Source of the DNA: Calothrix brevissima NIES-22
Lineage (GTDB): Bacteria; Cyanobacteriota; Cyanobacteriia; Cyanobacteriales; Nostocaceae
DNA length: 46,879 nt
Assembly: GCF_002367995.1 (NCBI RefSeq)
Contig: NZ_AP018209.1
Coordinates: 161,092 to 207,970, forward strand
Direction: 5' to 3'
The position numbers and the translations under genes were made by a program. Positions 24,618 to 34,600 of the stretch are shown here, in pieces. The notes beneath the pieces are model-generated. The model was not told the DNA's origin and did not search any database. It was given only the letters and a program-made list of their open reading frames with translations. The first letter of the stretch is position 1. Each line of letters begins with the position of its first letter.

Positions 24618-26510
24618 ATGTCTGTAATTCAAGTTAAGTGCACAGAAATTGGTGAACAGAGAAATTACAAACCTTTATGTCTGTCTATGAACATTCAATC
24701 TTTTCCTAACAATACAACTCAAGCTGAAAAGTTAAAAGATGGTAGTCCAATAATATTTACGTCAGGTCAGCATAATACCATAAATGATGATTCCGGCTCT
24801 GGCATTTTTGATGTAAGTAAGTCATCTTTGACTGTTTCACCATTGAATCTTGTTCCTAGCTCAGTAGCTTCTGCAATAGTCAAGATGCTAGAAGAGATGG
24901 GAGTACAATATGCATTTGGTGTTTCTGGGGGAGCAATTGTTCCTGTGTGGCACGCTCTGCAACATAGTTCTATTAACGTGCTGCACTTTCGTCATGAAGC
25001 GGGAGCAGCTTTCGCCGCCACTGAAGCCTACTTTGCTAGCGATCGCCCTGTCGTGGTATTTGCGACAACTGGGCCAGGGATCGCGAATACTTTAACAGGT
25101 TTATTGGCTGCCTGTTGGGAGGGTGCAAAGGTAATTTGTTTGTCAGCCTCTACCTCAGCATCCCAAAAGGGACGGTGGGCTTGCCAGGAAACCAGTACTT
25201 ATACAATGGCTGAGACTTTCACTTCCAAATCTCTGTTTCACTATGCAACTACCCTCGAATCCGATGATGAACTTCCAGAGGTCTATCGCAGGTTAGCGAA
25301 AGGTTTAGCCCAACCAGGGGGCTTTGTCGCACATATCAGTATCCCTACCAACATCCAAACAAGTTCCATCAAAACATCATTGCCACCAGCGGATCTGTCT
25401 TTTGCTCCAGCTACCGCCAGTGAGGAAACCATTTCCAAATGTGTGCGGTTGTTGTTTTCGGGATCGTTTGCTATCTGGGTTGGCTTTGGTGCAACAGATG
25501 CAGCAGCAGAAATTCGTCAGTTTGCTGAGAGGACTGGGGCTGCGGTTATGTGTTCGCCACGCGGTAAAGGAATTTTTCCAGAAAACCATCCTCAGTTTGT
25601 GGGGGTTACAGGCCTTGCTGGACATGAGTCAGTTTTAACTTATATGCAAAAGCATCGTCCTCTATGGGTGCTTGTATTGGGAACACGCCTTGGTGAATTC
25701 ACCTCTTTCTGGAATCCGGCGATGATTCCTTTAGCAGGTTTTTTACACGTTGATATCGACCCGGAAGTGCCAGGAACTGCCTATCCATGCGTTAATACAT
25801 TAGCTGTTCAGTCCGATGTGAAAGCGTTTGTGCAGGCACTGTTAAAGCATTTTCCCATCTGTCAAAGTCACATAGCATTGCCTCGACCGGAGCGGCAAAA
25901 AATCAATCCCCAGATGACAGGCTTGGTGCGACCGAAGGTACTCATGGATGCAATTCAACAGGTAATTGTGGAGCGAAGTGATGCCATAGTGATGACTGAA
26001 GCAGGTAATTCAATGGCATGGGGAAATCAGTTGTTGCAATTTACTCAACCAAGTCGTTACCGCACCAGTACTGGCTTTGCTTCTGTGGGTCATTTTGTGA
26101 CCGGGGTTGTCGGTGCAGCTTTAGCACGCAATGGTAAGGCAGTTGCTATTGTTGGGGATGGTGCCATGCTGATGAACAGTGAGGTCAGCACTGCTGTGAG
26201 ATACCAGATTCCTGCTGTCTGGATTATCCTCAACGATGGATGTTACAACATGTGCGGTCAGGGGTCAGCGTTACAAGGGTTTGATGGTATGGATGTAGAG
26301 ATACCGCAAGTCGATTTCGTGAAGATTGCCTGCGGTATGGGATCTGACGGTATTCGTGTGGAGAAAGAATCTGATATTTGCATTGCTTTAGAGAAAGCGA
26401 TCGCTTCTCCTGTTCCCTTCATAGTTGATGTGATTATTGATCCCACCGAACCTGCTCCCCTAGAAGGTCGGATTAACAGTTTGATTTCCCAAGGCATTAC
26501 CAATTCATAG
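24618..26510 (+). CDS. ThDP-dependent enzyme, acetolactate-synthase-like
   Basis: A 630-residue thiamine-diphosphate enzyme of the acetohydroxyacid synthase / acyloin synthase fold. It has the catalytic Glu127 in FRHEAGAAFAATEAYF, the central FAD-like domain, and the ThDP/Mg motif GDGAMLMN (513-520) to IILNDGCYN (Asn539-Asp540). Residues 1-75 are an unusual polar extension not needed for the fold; a shorter start at ATG 24687 is possible. Enzymes of this group decarboxylate a 2-oxo acid and join the acyl anion to an aldehyde or keto acid; in cyanobacteria the scytonemin enzyme ScyA is one example. The next gene (14 bp gap) is a KAS III-like enzyme, so this pair probably belongs to a small specialised-metabolite pathway (inference). 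Confidence 0.85.
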   Translation: MSVIQVKCTEIGEQRNYKPLCLSMNIQSFPNNTTQAEKLKDGSPIIFTSGQHNTINDDSGSGIFDVSKSSLTVSPLNLVPSSVASAIVKMLEEMGVQYAFGVSGGAIVPVWHALQHSSINVLHFRHEAGAAFAATEAYFASDRPVVVFATTGPGIANTLTGLLAACWEGAKVICLSASTSASQKGRWACQETSTYTMAETFTSKSLFHYATTLESDDELPEVYRRLAKGLAQPGGFVAHISIPTNIQTSSIKTSLPPADLSFAPATASEETISKCVRLLFSGSFAIWVGFGATDAAAEIRQFAERTGAAVMCSPRGKGIFPENHPQFVGVTGLAGHESVLTYMQKHRPLWVLVLGTRLGEFTSFWNPAMIPLAGFLHVDIDPEVPGTAYPCVNTLAVQSDVKAFVQALLKHFPICQSHIALPRPERQKINPQMTGLVRPKVLMDAIQQVIVERSDAIVMTEAGNSMAWGNQLLQFTQPSRYRTSTGFASVGHFVTGVVGAALARNGKAVAIVGDGAMLMNSEVSTAVRYQIPAVWIILNDGCYNMCGQGSALQGFDGMDVEIPQVDFVKIACGMGSDGIRVEKESDICIALEKAIASPVPFIVDVIIDPTEPAPLEGRINSLISQGITNS

Positions 26511-26524
26511 GAAGTATTTGTTTT

Positions 26525-27631
26525 ATGCAAGATTATTCAGTGGGCATTCGCTCTCTAGCACTGAGCTTTCCCAGCACCATATGTACGAATGATTATTACC
26601 GCCAGAAATACCCACAGATAGTTTCTCAGTCGGAACAAAAAAGTTTGGCAAGGCTGTTTTCACTGGCTGATTCTACTCCTAGCAACGAATTTGATCGGGA
26701 AATGCTGCCTTATCTGCAAGATCCCTTTCGGGGTGCTGTTGAGCGACGGATACTTGCTCCAGGTGAGTCATCGCTAACCTTGGAGTATCGTGCAGCACGA
26801 GACGCTTTGGAGGCTGGAAAATTTTCTATAGAAGATATTGATTTGGCGATCGTTACCTCTTTCGGTACTGAGGAAGTTGTAGCTGGTAATGCTGCTTTCC
26901 TCGTCAATCAAGTGGGCTTACATTGTCCCGCTTGGAATCTTAATTCCATGTGTTCCAGTGGTATAGTTGCACTGCAAACTGCTAGTACATTAGTGCGAGC
27001 CAAAGAGTACCGCAATATTTTGGTAGTTACTTCCTGTGCATACTCTCATCTTCTAGATGAAAGAGATACTCTCTCGTGGATAACTGGTGATGGTGCCGCA
27101 GCTTTTGTAGTTAGTGAACTGAAAGCTAACCAAGGAATTCTCGGCAGTAAAATCGTTCATTCAGCAGAGACTTGTGGCGCATTTCACACTGAAATTGCAG
27201 AAGATTCTCAAGGCAAGCTGCGATTATTTATGAAGACAGGCAAGGGAGCAAATCGAGTAATTAGTAACACTGCTGCTGATTTTGTGCTGAGATGCTGTGA
27301 GGGTGCTGCCGCTAGTGCTAACGTGACAATAGACGAAATCGACTTCTTTATTTTCAATACACCAACTGCCTGGTTTACCAAATTTGGCGCTCGGATACTA
27401 GGCATTAACCCAGAACGCACAATCAATCTCTACCCTGAGTATGGAAACATTGGGCCTGTACTTCCCCTAGCTAATCTGTATCATGCCGCCCTATCAGGTA
27501 AGATTCATGAAAATGATTTGGTTCTCGTCTATTCTTTTGGCGCATCAGCAAATGCCACTGCCACCGTGATGCGCTGGGGTGATGTAGCTTTAGGTGCTGC
27601 TGATTTTTTTGGGAAATTTAGCGTTGAGTGA
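26525..27631 (+). CDS. KAS III-like (FabH-type) condensing enzyme with altered catalytic His
   Basis: A 368-residue thiolase-fold enzyme. The nucleophile is Cys143 in NLNSMCSSGIVAL, and GDGAAAFVVS is the family glycine motif. Asn308 in YPEYGNIGP matches the usual GNxxxxS Asn. The position of the catalytic His (PHQAN in FabH) reads FNTPTAW, so Asn278 replaces His. Loss of this His points to acyl transfer or ester/amide or atypical C-C bond formation rather than normal decarboxylative condensation. It starts 14 bp after the ThDP enzyme and is surely in the same operon. I recall a ThDP-enzyme plus KAS III-like pair from cyanobacterial furanolide (cyanobacterin) biosynthesis but cannot check it here. 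Confidence 0.85.
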   Translation: MQDYSVGIRSLALSFPSTICTNDYYRQKYPQIVSQSEQKSLARLFSLADSTPSNEFDREMLPYLQDPFRGAVERRILAPGESSLTLEYRAARDALEAGKFSIEDIDLAIVTSFGTEEVVAGNAAFLVNQVGLHCPAWNLNSMCSSGIVALQTASTLVRAKEYRNILVVTSCAYSHLLDERDTLSWITGDGAAAFVVSELKANQGILGSKIVHSAETCGAFHTEIAEDSQGKLRLFMKTGKGANRVISNTAADFVLRCCEGAAASANVTIDEIDFFIFNTPTAWFTKFGARILGINPERTINLYPEYGNIGPVLPLANLYHAALSGKIHENDLVLVYSFGASANATATVMRWGDVALGAADFFGKFSVE

Positions 27632-27643
27632 GTTTGGTATATT

Positions 27644-27697
27644 CCCACCGCTACACTGCGAAGCAGTTAGTGGGGGATACCAAAGATTAATCTTTGG
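27644..27697. repeat. Hairpin and 18-bp perfect palindrome between convergent genes
   Basis: CCCAC (27644-27648) pairs with GTGGG (27670-27674) and, inside, ACTGC (27655-27659) with GCAGT (27663-27667) around a GAA loop. Right after it CCAAAGATTAATCTTTGG (27680-27697) is a perfect palindrome. The site lies 13 bp after the KAS III-like gene and about 95 bp before the convergent STAND gene end, so it may be a bidirectional transcription end, or a relic of an IS200/IS605-type end. Confidence 0.6.
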
Positions 27698-27792
27698 GCT
27701 TCAACTGCCAATCTCGGTAATCGCAGTGGGAAAACGGTGAAGGCAGACAGTTACCTTCGTTACCAACTCAAAATTTTTACTGTTTAGAAAAA

Positions 27793-30700
27793 TCATTTGT
27801 CTCCACAAAGTCTGTCATAATCTTTGCTTTGAGATTTGCTACTTAAATATGGACGTAACTGACTACAACCACGTTTTAGCAAATCATCTAAATCCAAATT
27901 CCACAAAGCCACTACGCCGTTATAATCTCCAGAAACTATTGTTTTTGAATCAGATCTGAAGCTAAGACTCAAAATGTAACTATTACTTTGAAATGTTGCC
28001 AGTTCCTGACCCTCTAAGTTCCACAGCTTTATCGTCATATCATCGCTACCAGAAGCAATCATTTTACCATCAGGGCTAAAACTCACAGCCCAGACCTTAC
28101 CTTTATGACCTGTCAAGGTTTGCAGTAACTTTCCATCTTGGTTCCACAGTTTAATGGTGTTATCATCGCTAGCAGAAGCAATCATTCTGCCATCTGGACT
28201 AAAACTCACATCATTTACACTATTTTTGTGTCCTCCAAGGGTTGTCAGCAAATTTCCATCTAGAGTCCAGAGTTTGACTGTATTATCATTACTAGCGGTA
28301 GCTATCGTTTTCCCGTCAGGGCTGAAGTTTAGTCGAGTAATACTATCATTATGAGCATTGAAAGTTTTCAATAATTGTCCATCTACGCTCCAAATATTTA
28401 CGGTTTGGTCAATGCCAGCAGTAGCTATCGTTTTACCATTTGGACTGAATTTTACAGATGTTACTTCACCTTTATGACCCTTTAGCGTTCTGAGTAACTT
28501 TCCATGTAAGTCCCAAATTTTAATACTTTTATCAGCACTAGCAGAAGCAATATTTTTACCATCGGGACTATAACTTACAGCCCAGACTTTACTTGTATGC
28601 CCTGTAAAATTTTGACGTAACTTTCCGTTTAAATCCCAAATTTTAATGGTTTTATCAGCACTAGCAGAAACAATACTTTTACCATCAGGACTAAAATTTA
28701 CGCTTTTAACAAAATCATCATGTTGCCCTAAAGAATTTCCTTGTATATTCCAGAGTTTGATAGTATTGTCTATCCCACTTGAAGCAATAATTTTACCATC
28801 GGGACTCACTCTTATATCTGTAATAGCACCTATATGCGCTTTCCATTTTTGAATTAAAGTTCCATCCTTGGCATTCCAAAGGTTTATAGTGCCATCCTTA
28901 GTTCCTGATATCAGTATTTGATTATTATTGGAAAAAGTAACCCATGTAACTGGTTCATTATGTTTTAAAGTATTGATTAAAGTGCCATTATGATGCCATA
29001 TTTTAACAGTAGTATCCTCACTTGCACTTGCTAAAAGGTTTCCATCTCTACTGAAATTTGTTATATAAACTAAATCTTTATGTCCTTTTAAAACATTAAC
29101 TAAGTTTCCATCTAAAGCTCGAATTTCAACTGTATAGTTTTTCCCAGGACAAAGAATAAACTTGCCATCTGGACTAAATCTTACTGACATAGACCAATCA
29201 TTTCCGTTAGAGAAAAAATTTAATTGCTTACCATCTAAATTGTAAAGATATATGCCATTTTTAGTACCAAAAGCAATTTTTTGTCCATCAGGGCTAAAGT
29301 TTACACCTAAAGCTGGTAATTTTAAGCTTGGAAACTCTCGAACTAGTTTTCCTTTTAAATTCCACAACCTATTTTTTTTATCTTCACTAGCAGAAACAAA
29401 AAGGTTGCCTTGAGAATTAAAACTTATATCATTGAGTGGAGCATCTTCTGGTATCGTTATTATTTGCTTTCCTGTTAATAAATTCCAGATTTTTATAGTT
29501 TTATCCTTACTAGCTGAGGCTAGCATTGTACCATCGTTGTTAAAACCTAGCCCAATCACCCAATCAGTATGGTTTTCTAGACGATTAACTTCTTTATTCT
29601 CATAAACTGTTTGTTGCAATGCTTGCAAAACTTGTTGTTTAACATTCAGAGAAGCAAAAGGCATCCATTTCAATAAATTGCCAGCCTCTATACTGGCAAT
29701 TAATGCTTCCAATTGTTCACCAGAAGTAAACTTTGATTTTGCAGAGGCACTTTGAGCTTCAAGCGTCTTAATATTGGCATTTATAGTTTGATTTAGGACT
29801 AGTAAAACTAATCCACTTAATCCAAAAATGAAAAATCCTAAAATTCGATTTATTTTTTTTTGTTGTTGAAGTTCTCTTTGGATAGCCTTATCGCTAGCCT
29901 GTACTAATGCAAATATCTTTTGGTCAATACCTAACTCGGTAGCATCAGGACTATTAAGCCAACCTTGAGCTTCAGTCAGCTGCACTTCATCTAATAAACC
30001 TCCACTGCTCCTTCCTAAACGTTCCCACTCTTGAGCTTTGGTTTCAAATCTTCTGCGTATCAGTTCTGCTTCTCTACGTTCAGTCAGCCATTGCTGTAAA
30101 GTAGGCCAGCCAATAATTAAAGCTTCATGGGCAATATCTACTTTGGGAGTAGAATCTTCTCTACTACTTAAAGTGAGTAGGCGACAGTTCACTAAATGAT
30201 CAAGCGTCTTCTTAAATAAGTCTGCATCGTTTCCTGCGCTTAAGGTTTTAACAGGTTGCTGGCGACGGGTATCTACCCGTCCTTCACCAAACTGCACCAA
30301 ACGTAGAAAAATGCGACGAGCGATCGCTCCTTGTTCTTGGTTTTTTCGGTTCAATTCTGCCAAAGCAGCATCAGCACGACGAGCGATCGCCACTTGCAAA
30401 CCCGTGCGTTTATTATTTCCTAAAGTGTCGTAATCTTTACGGGAAAGCACTAAGGCTTCATAGGCTTTTAGAGGCAGAAATCGCCGTTCTAATTTTTCCC
30501 ATAATAGTACCAATGTCTCTTGAATTAGGGGTAAAACACCCGGTTCACCAATAGCATCTTTTAGTAAACGCTCCACTAAAGCTGATTCTATAAATACGCC
30601 AACATTGTTAGCAGGGTTAAGAATTGCTTTTTGTAACCCTATTTCATCTAAAGGAACGACTTCTAAGCGATGTAACTGAATATTTTTCCAAAGAGGACAT

Positions 30701-31626
30701 TGCATCAGTTCTGCATAAAAATCGGCTCGGACAGTTAAAACTAAATAACAATTGGAAAACTTAAGGAACTCTAATAAAGCTTGTTGGAACTCTTCTTTCT
30801 CAGTTCCAGAAATTGTAAAGAGTTCCTCATACTGGTCTATGACTAATAGCAACCGTTGAGCATTAGTTTGAGTATTGAGAACTTCTGTAACAGCTAAAGA
30901 TAGGTCAGCTTGTTCGCTTCCTAAAGTCTTTTTTAGAAGACTCAAAGGGTTTTCTCCGGGGCGCATCGTCTGAACCAACCAGCCACCCGAACCGAAGCGT
31001 CTACTTTGGCGTAGTTTAGGAATGAGTCCCGCAAATACTAAAGAAGACTTTCCACTACCGCTAGAGCCAATAACCGTGATAAAGCGATGTTGGTACAAAT
31101 GTTCTAAAATTTCTTCGACCTCTTGCTCACGCCCAAAAAAGCGATCGCTATTTGATTCGCTAAAAGGTATCATTCCCGGATAGGGACACTCTGGTTTTAG
31201 TGGTAAGGGAGGGACTGGACGCTGTAAATCTGCACAAAGGCGTTCTATAGCTTCAAACCATTTAGTTTCCTCCGTTGCATCAAGATGAGTTAATATTGCC
31301 AAACGGAGTGGCAGTTGAACTGGATGCAAAATCAAAGGAATAACTGGCCAAGTTGCTGTTTCTAACCCATAGCTTTGACCTAATAAATCAATAAACTCGC
31401 TAAAATTATCAACTAAGTAAGCAGGAGAGATAATGAGTAAAGTGCGATGGCTGCATTGAATTGCATGTTCAAATTCTTTTAGACGAGGTGCGCCCAAGGT
31501 AAATGCAGCTTCTGAATGATAGCGTATCTCAGCTTGTCTTAAACTATCAAGTAAGTAACCCTCTACCCAGGCTTTATCTGCATCAGTGTAGGAAATAAAT
31601 AAATCATATTTCGCTATTTGTTTCAT
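27793..31626 (-). CDS. TIR-STAND NTPase-WD40 protein (14 WD repeats)
   Basis: A 1277-residue protein. Residues 5-135 are a TIR domain (YDLFISY box 1, TLGAP BB loop, SPAYLVDNFSEF). At the position of the NADase Glu (W-x-x-x-E pattern) it has Ile79, so it is probably a non-enzymatic adaptor TIR. Residues 147-560 form the nSTAND1-type NTPase: PGMIPFSESNSDRFFGRE, Walker A GSSGSGKS 187-194, Walker B LLVIDQYEELF (D264, E267). One hydrophobic span (about 595-615) could anchor it in a membrane. WD40 repeats fill 688-1260 (14 units). It ends the operon, 55 bp after the TPR gene. The likely role is a sensor that passes a signal through TIR-TIR contact to the caspase-TIR protein (inference). Confidence 0.92.
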   Translation of the reverse strand: MKQIAKYDLFISYTDADKAWVEGYLLDSLRQAEIRYHSEAAFTLGAPRLKEFEHAIQCSHRTLLIISPAYLVDNFSEFIDLLGQSYGLETATWPVIPLILHPVQLPLRLAILTHLDATEETKWFEAIERLCADLQRPVPPLPLKPECPYPGMIPFSESNSDRFFGREQEVEEILEHLYQHRFITVIGSSGSGKSSLVFAGLIPKLRQSRRFGSGGWLVQTMRPGENPLSLLKKTLGSEQADLSLAVTEVLNTQTNAQRLLLVIDQYEELFTISGTEKEEFQQALLEFLKFSNCYLVLTVRADFYAELMQCPLWKNIQLHRLEVVPLDEIGLQKAILNPANNVGVFIESALVERLLKDAIGEPGVLPLIQETLVLLWEKLERRFLPLKAYEALVLSRKDYDTLGNNKRTGLQVAIARRADAALAELNRKNQEQGAIARRIFLRLVQFGEGRVDTRRQQPVKTLSAGNDADLFKKTLDHLVNCRLLTLSSREDSTPKVDIAHEALIIGWPTLQQWLTERREAELIRRRFETKAQEWERLGRSSGGLLDEVQLTEAQGWLNSPDATELGIDQKIFALVQASDKAIQRELQQQKKINRILGFFIFGLSGLVLLVLNQTINANIKTLEAQSASAKSKFTSGEQLEALIASIEAGNLLKWMPFASLNVKQQVLQALQQTVYENKEVNRLENHTDWVIGLGFNNDGTMLASASKDKTIKIWNLLTGKQIITIPEDAPLNDISFNSQGNLFVSASEDKKNRLWNLKGKLVREFPSLKLPALGVNFSPDGQKIAFGTKNGIYLYNLDGKQLNFFSNGNDWSMSVRFSPDGKFILCPGKNYTVEIRALDGNLVNVLKGHKDLVYITNFSRDGNLLASASEDTTVKIWHHNGTLINTLKHNEPVTWVTFSNNNQILISGTKDGTINLWNAKDGTLIQKWKAHIGAITDIRVSPDGKIIASSGIDNTIKLWNIQGNSLGQHDDFVKSVNFSPDGKSIVSASADKTIKIWDLNGKLRQNFTGHTSKVWAVSYSPDGKNIASASADKSIKIWDLHGKLLRTLKGHKGEVTSVKFSPNGKTIATAGIDQTVNIWSVDGQLLKTFNAHNDSITRLNFSPDGKTIATASNDNTVKLWTLDGNLLTTLGGHKNSVNDVSFSPDGRMIASASDDNTIKLWNQDGKLLQTLTGHKGKVWAVSFSPDGKMIASGSDDMTIKLWNLEGQELATFQSNSYILSLSFRSDSKTIVSGDYNGVVALWNLDLDDLLKRGCSQLRPYLSSKSQSKDYDRLCGDK

Positions 31627-31681
31627 AACTATAGGTTCGACTTTTAAAAAACTTGAAGTTATGTTATTTCAAGAACACTTT

Positions 31682-34600
31682 TTACTTAGAACATTGACAG
31701 CTACTTGAAACCTGTGCGCCGCCTGAAGTTTTAACCTTTTGAGCTTGGTCAGTACCTCCTTGTTGTTTGTCAATAATCCAGTCTACTTGGGGTAAAGATA
31801 GTAATGCTGTTAGGTAATATTTTTGACTAATGTCTTGATTTTCAAGAATACGTCCTATTAAAAAATTAGAAATAGAACTGGAATCAGTTATATTAGGAAC
31901 AGCATCTGGGGGAACTGTGCTGATAGACATAGTAGGTCTTGACTTTAATGTAATTGATGTTTCAAAATCATTTAAAGCTTTTTTATTATATTCATTATCA
32001 GGTTTTAAAAAATAATAAGCTGCGCCTCGGATTACATAATAATCAGTAATATCTGGATTAAGTTTTATCGCTTTACTAATATTGTCAATAGCTTGCTTGT
32101 ATTCTTTTTTTCTATAATTCTCTAATGCTAGATTATAATAACCATTCTCTTTTTTGAAATTCAATGAAGTAATCTTCATGGGTTTGATTTTATTATCTTG
32201 TTGAGAGTTTTCTAAGTCAACGTATATCGCTCTCTTGATTATTAGACGACCTTGTCCAATAAACTCTGAATAGAAATAAATGTCACTACGAATTGCTTCA
32301 GTTAAATTATTAATTTCCGTGGAGGATAATTTATAATTTACAATATCATCTGTTTGTTGTTTATTTTGAATTCTAGATTTGTATCTCTCTGCAACTACTA
32401 TTAAATAGTAGGCTAGAGCAAAATTTTTATCAATTTTAATAGATCGCTGAAAATCATTCTGGCTATCCTTAAGCCAATCAACATCATCTGTTGTTTTACT
32501 AAATATAGTATCCCTGATATTTCTTCGGGCTTTTATTTCATCATCACTGCCATTATTTTCATTAGATTTTATAGTAATTTTATATTTTAGATAACCTCGT
32601 TCAAAATAAGCTTCGGAAAAATCAGGAGAAATTTTAATTGCTTCATCAAAATTGTCCTTAGCTTCTTTTGCTTGTTTAAATGCTTGTTGAAAATCAGGTT
32701 TTGGTTGCTCAATTAAAGAATAAAATTCATAAGCAGCAACTCTAGCTATTTGATAGTAAGCCTCAGCAGACAATTTGGAATCAGCTTTAATGGCTGCTTG
32801 AAAGTCATTTTTAGCTCCTGGGTAATCTCCAAGCAAAAAGCGTAGCTTACCACGTCTGAGATAGGCGGGTGCATCCGAAGGTACAGAAGACTCTAGTGTT
32901 TCTAAATATTCTTGAGGAATTTCTTGCCTAAAACAGACTTCCTGTGCTTCTGATATCAGGCTATTACTGTTTGGATAATCCCTCATTTTTTTTGCTTCTT
33001 TCCTTTCAGGATCACCTTGTAAATATTTCTTAAAATCGTTAATTGCTCCTTGGTTATCTCCTTGTTTTGAGCGAATAATTCCTCTTAGGTAATAAGCTTT
33101 GGTAAAATTAGGCTGTCTTTCTATCGCTTTATCAAACTCATTTTTTGCTTCCTGTTGTTTACCTTTTTCTAAAAATAGAATACCTTTGTAATAATGATTA
33201 CTTACAAAGGTATTTTGATTGGTGTCAATTTGAGTATTAAATTTGTCCAATAATAATTGATTAAGAAATTCATAATAATATAATAAAGTTAAATTATTTT
33301 GAGATTTCGTATTTTTTAAGTTATTGATTGCATTTTTTAAACCTTTAATTGCCTCCTGATGTAATGGTTTTACATCTTTATCTGGATCATAGCTTCCATA
33401 TTCTTCTCTTCTTAGAAAAAAATCTGCCGCACTAGTACTAGCTATACCTTGAGATAAAGCAAGCATAAGTTCTGGATTAATTTGATTATTCTGAAAATTG
33501 TCAATAATTTGTTCAATCTGCTTCTTTAAATCTGTGTCTTGTTCTGATTTCAATTGTATTTGAATGATTTTTATGTAATCATTAATGGTATCTCTTATAT
33601 TTTTAAGCTGTGCTTGTGCCTGTGCTCGACGGTAGTAAGCTTCTGTATTGTCTGGCTCAATTAAAATAACTTGAGTCCAGTCATCAATTGCTCTTTTCCA
33701 GTCTTTCTGTTCATTATAAATAATTCCTCGTTCTAAGTATGCTTCTACATAATCAGGGTTTATTTTGATTGCTTCAGTAAAATTATTTAGTGCTTTGTTT
33801 ATATCTCTGTTAATATCCGCAGCTGCTGCACTATTAATACCAGCGTAAGCATACAACATACCTCGACGATAGTATGCTTCTACAAGATTTTTATCTCGTT
33901 TAATTGCCTCGTTATAATCTACTAAAGCATCCGAGAAATTACCTCGTTCCAAGCCTCGGTTAAATAAAGCTCTGCCACTCATCCTTGATGGCCAAATAGC
34001 TTCAAATAAAGCTTCGTTTGTTTTTTGCCCTACAATACCATCAACTTTTAAATTATTATCCTGCTGAAATTCTTTAACGGATTTCTCTGTTTCTCTATCA
34101 AAAGTAATGTCTTTAGAATTGGATCTGATTTTGCTTGTATCGTTAAAATATTCTAACATCTTAAGACGGTAGTGTAACTCAGCTACTTGCTCACCCTTAC
34201 TGCCTAATTGTAAAATTGAGGTATGAGGTTTTATGTTTTTGTGAGACGGATGTAGAACTTTGTTTAAAGAATTTCTAGTATTTACACCAACTTGTCCATC
34301 AGCTATTAATCCATTATCTTTTTGAAACTTGTAAACGCTAGCTTCAGTTACTTTGCCAAAGTATCCAGTAGCCAGAGATTTTCTTGGAAAATAACCCAAT
34401 TGTTTGAGATTGTTCTGTAATGTAGTTACTTCTTTTCCCGAACTATCGCGAACTAGCAATGCAGATGCTGGACTGGATAATATGAAAACTAGTGTTAAAG
34501 CAATTGGTTTCATTGTAATTAAAAATTTAAGTTTTGAATTTAGAACAAATTTTTGGTTTGATTGAGTTTGATGTGAAAAGACAATGCTTAAATCTTCATT

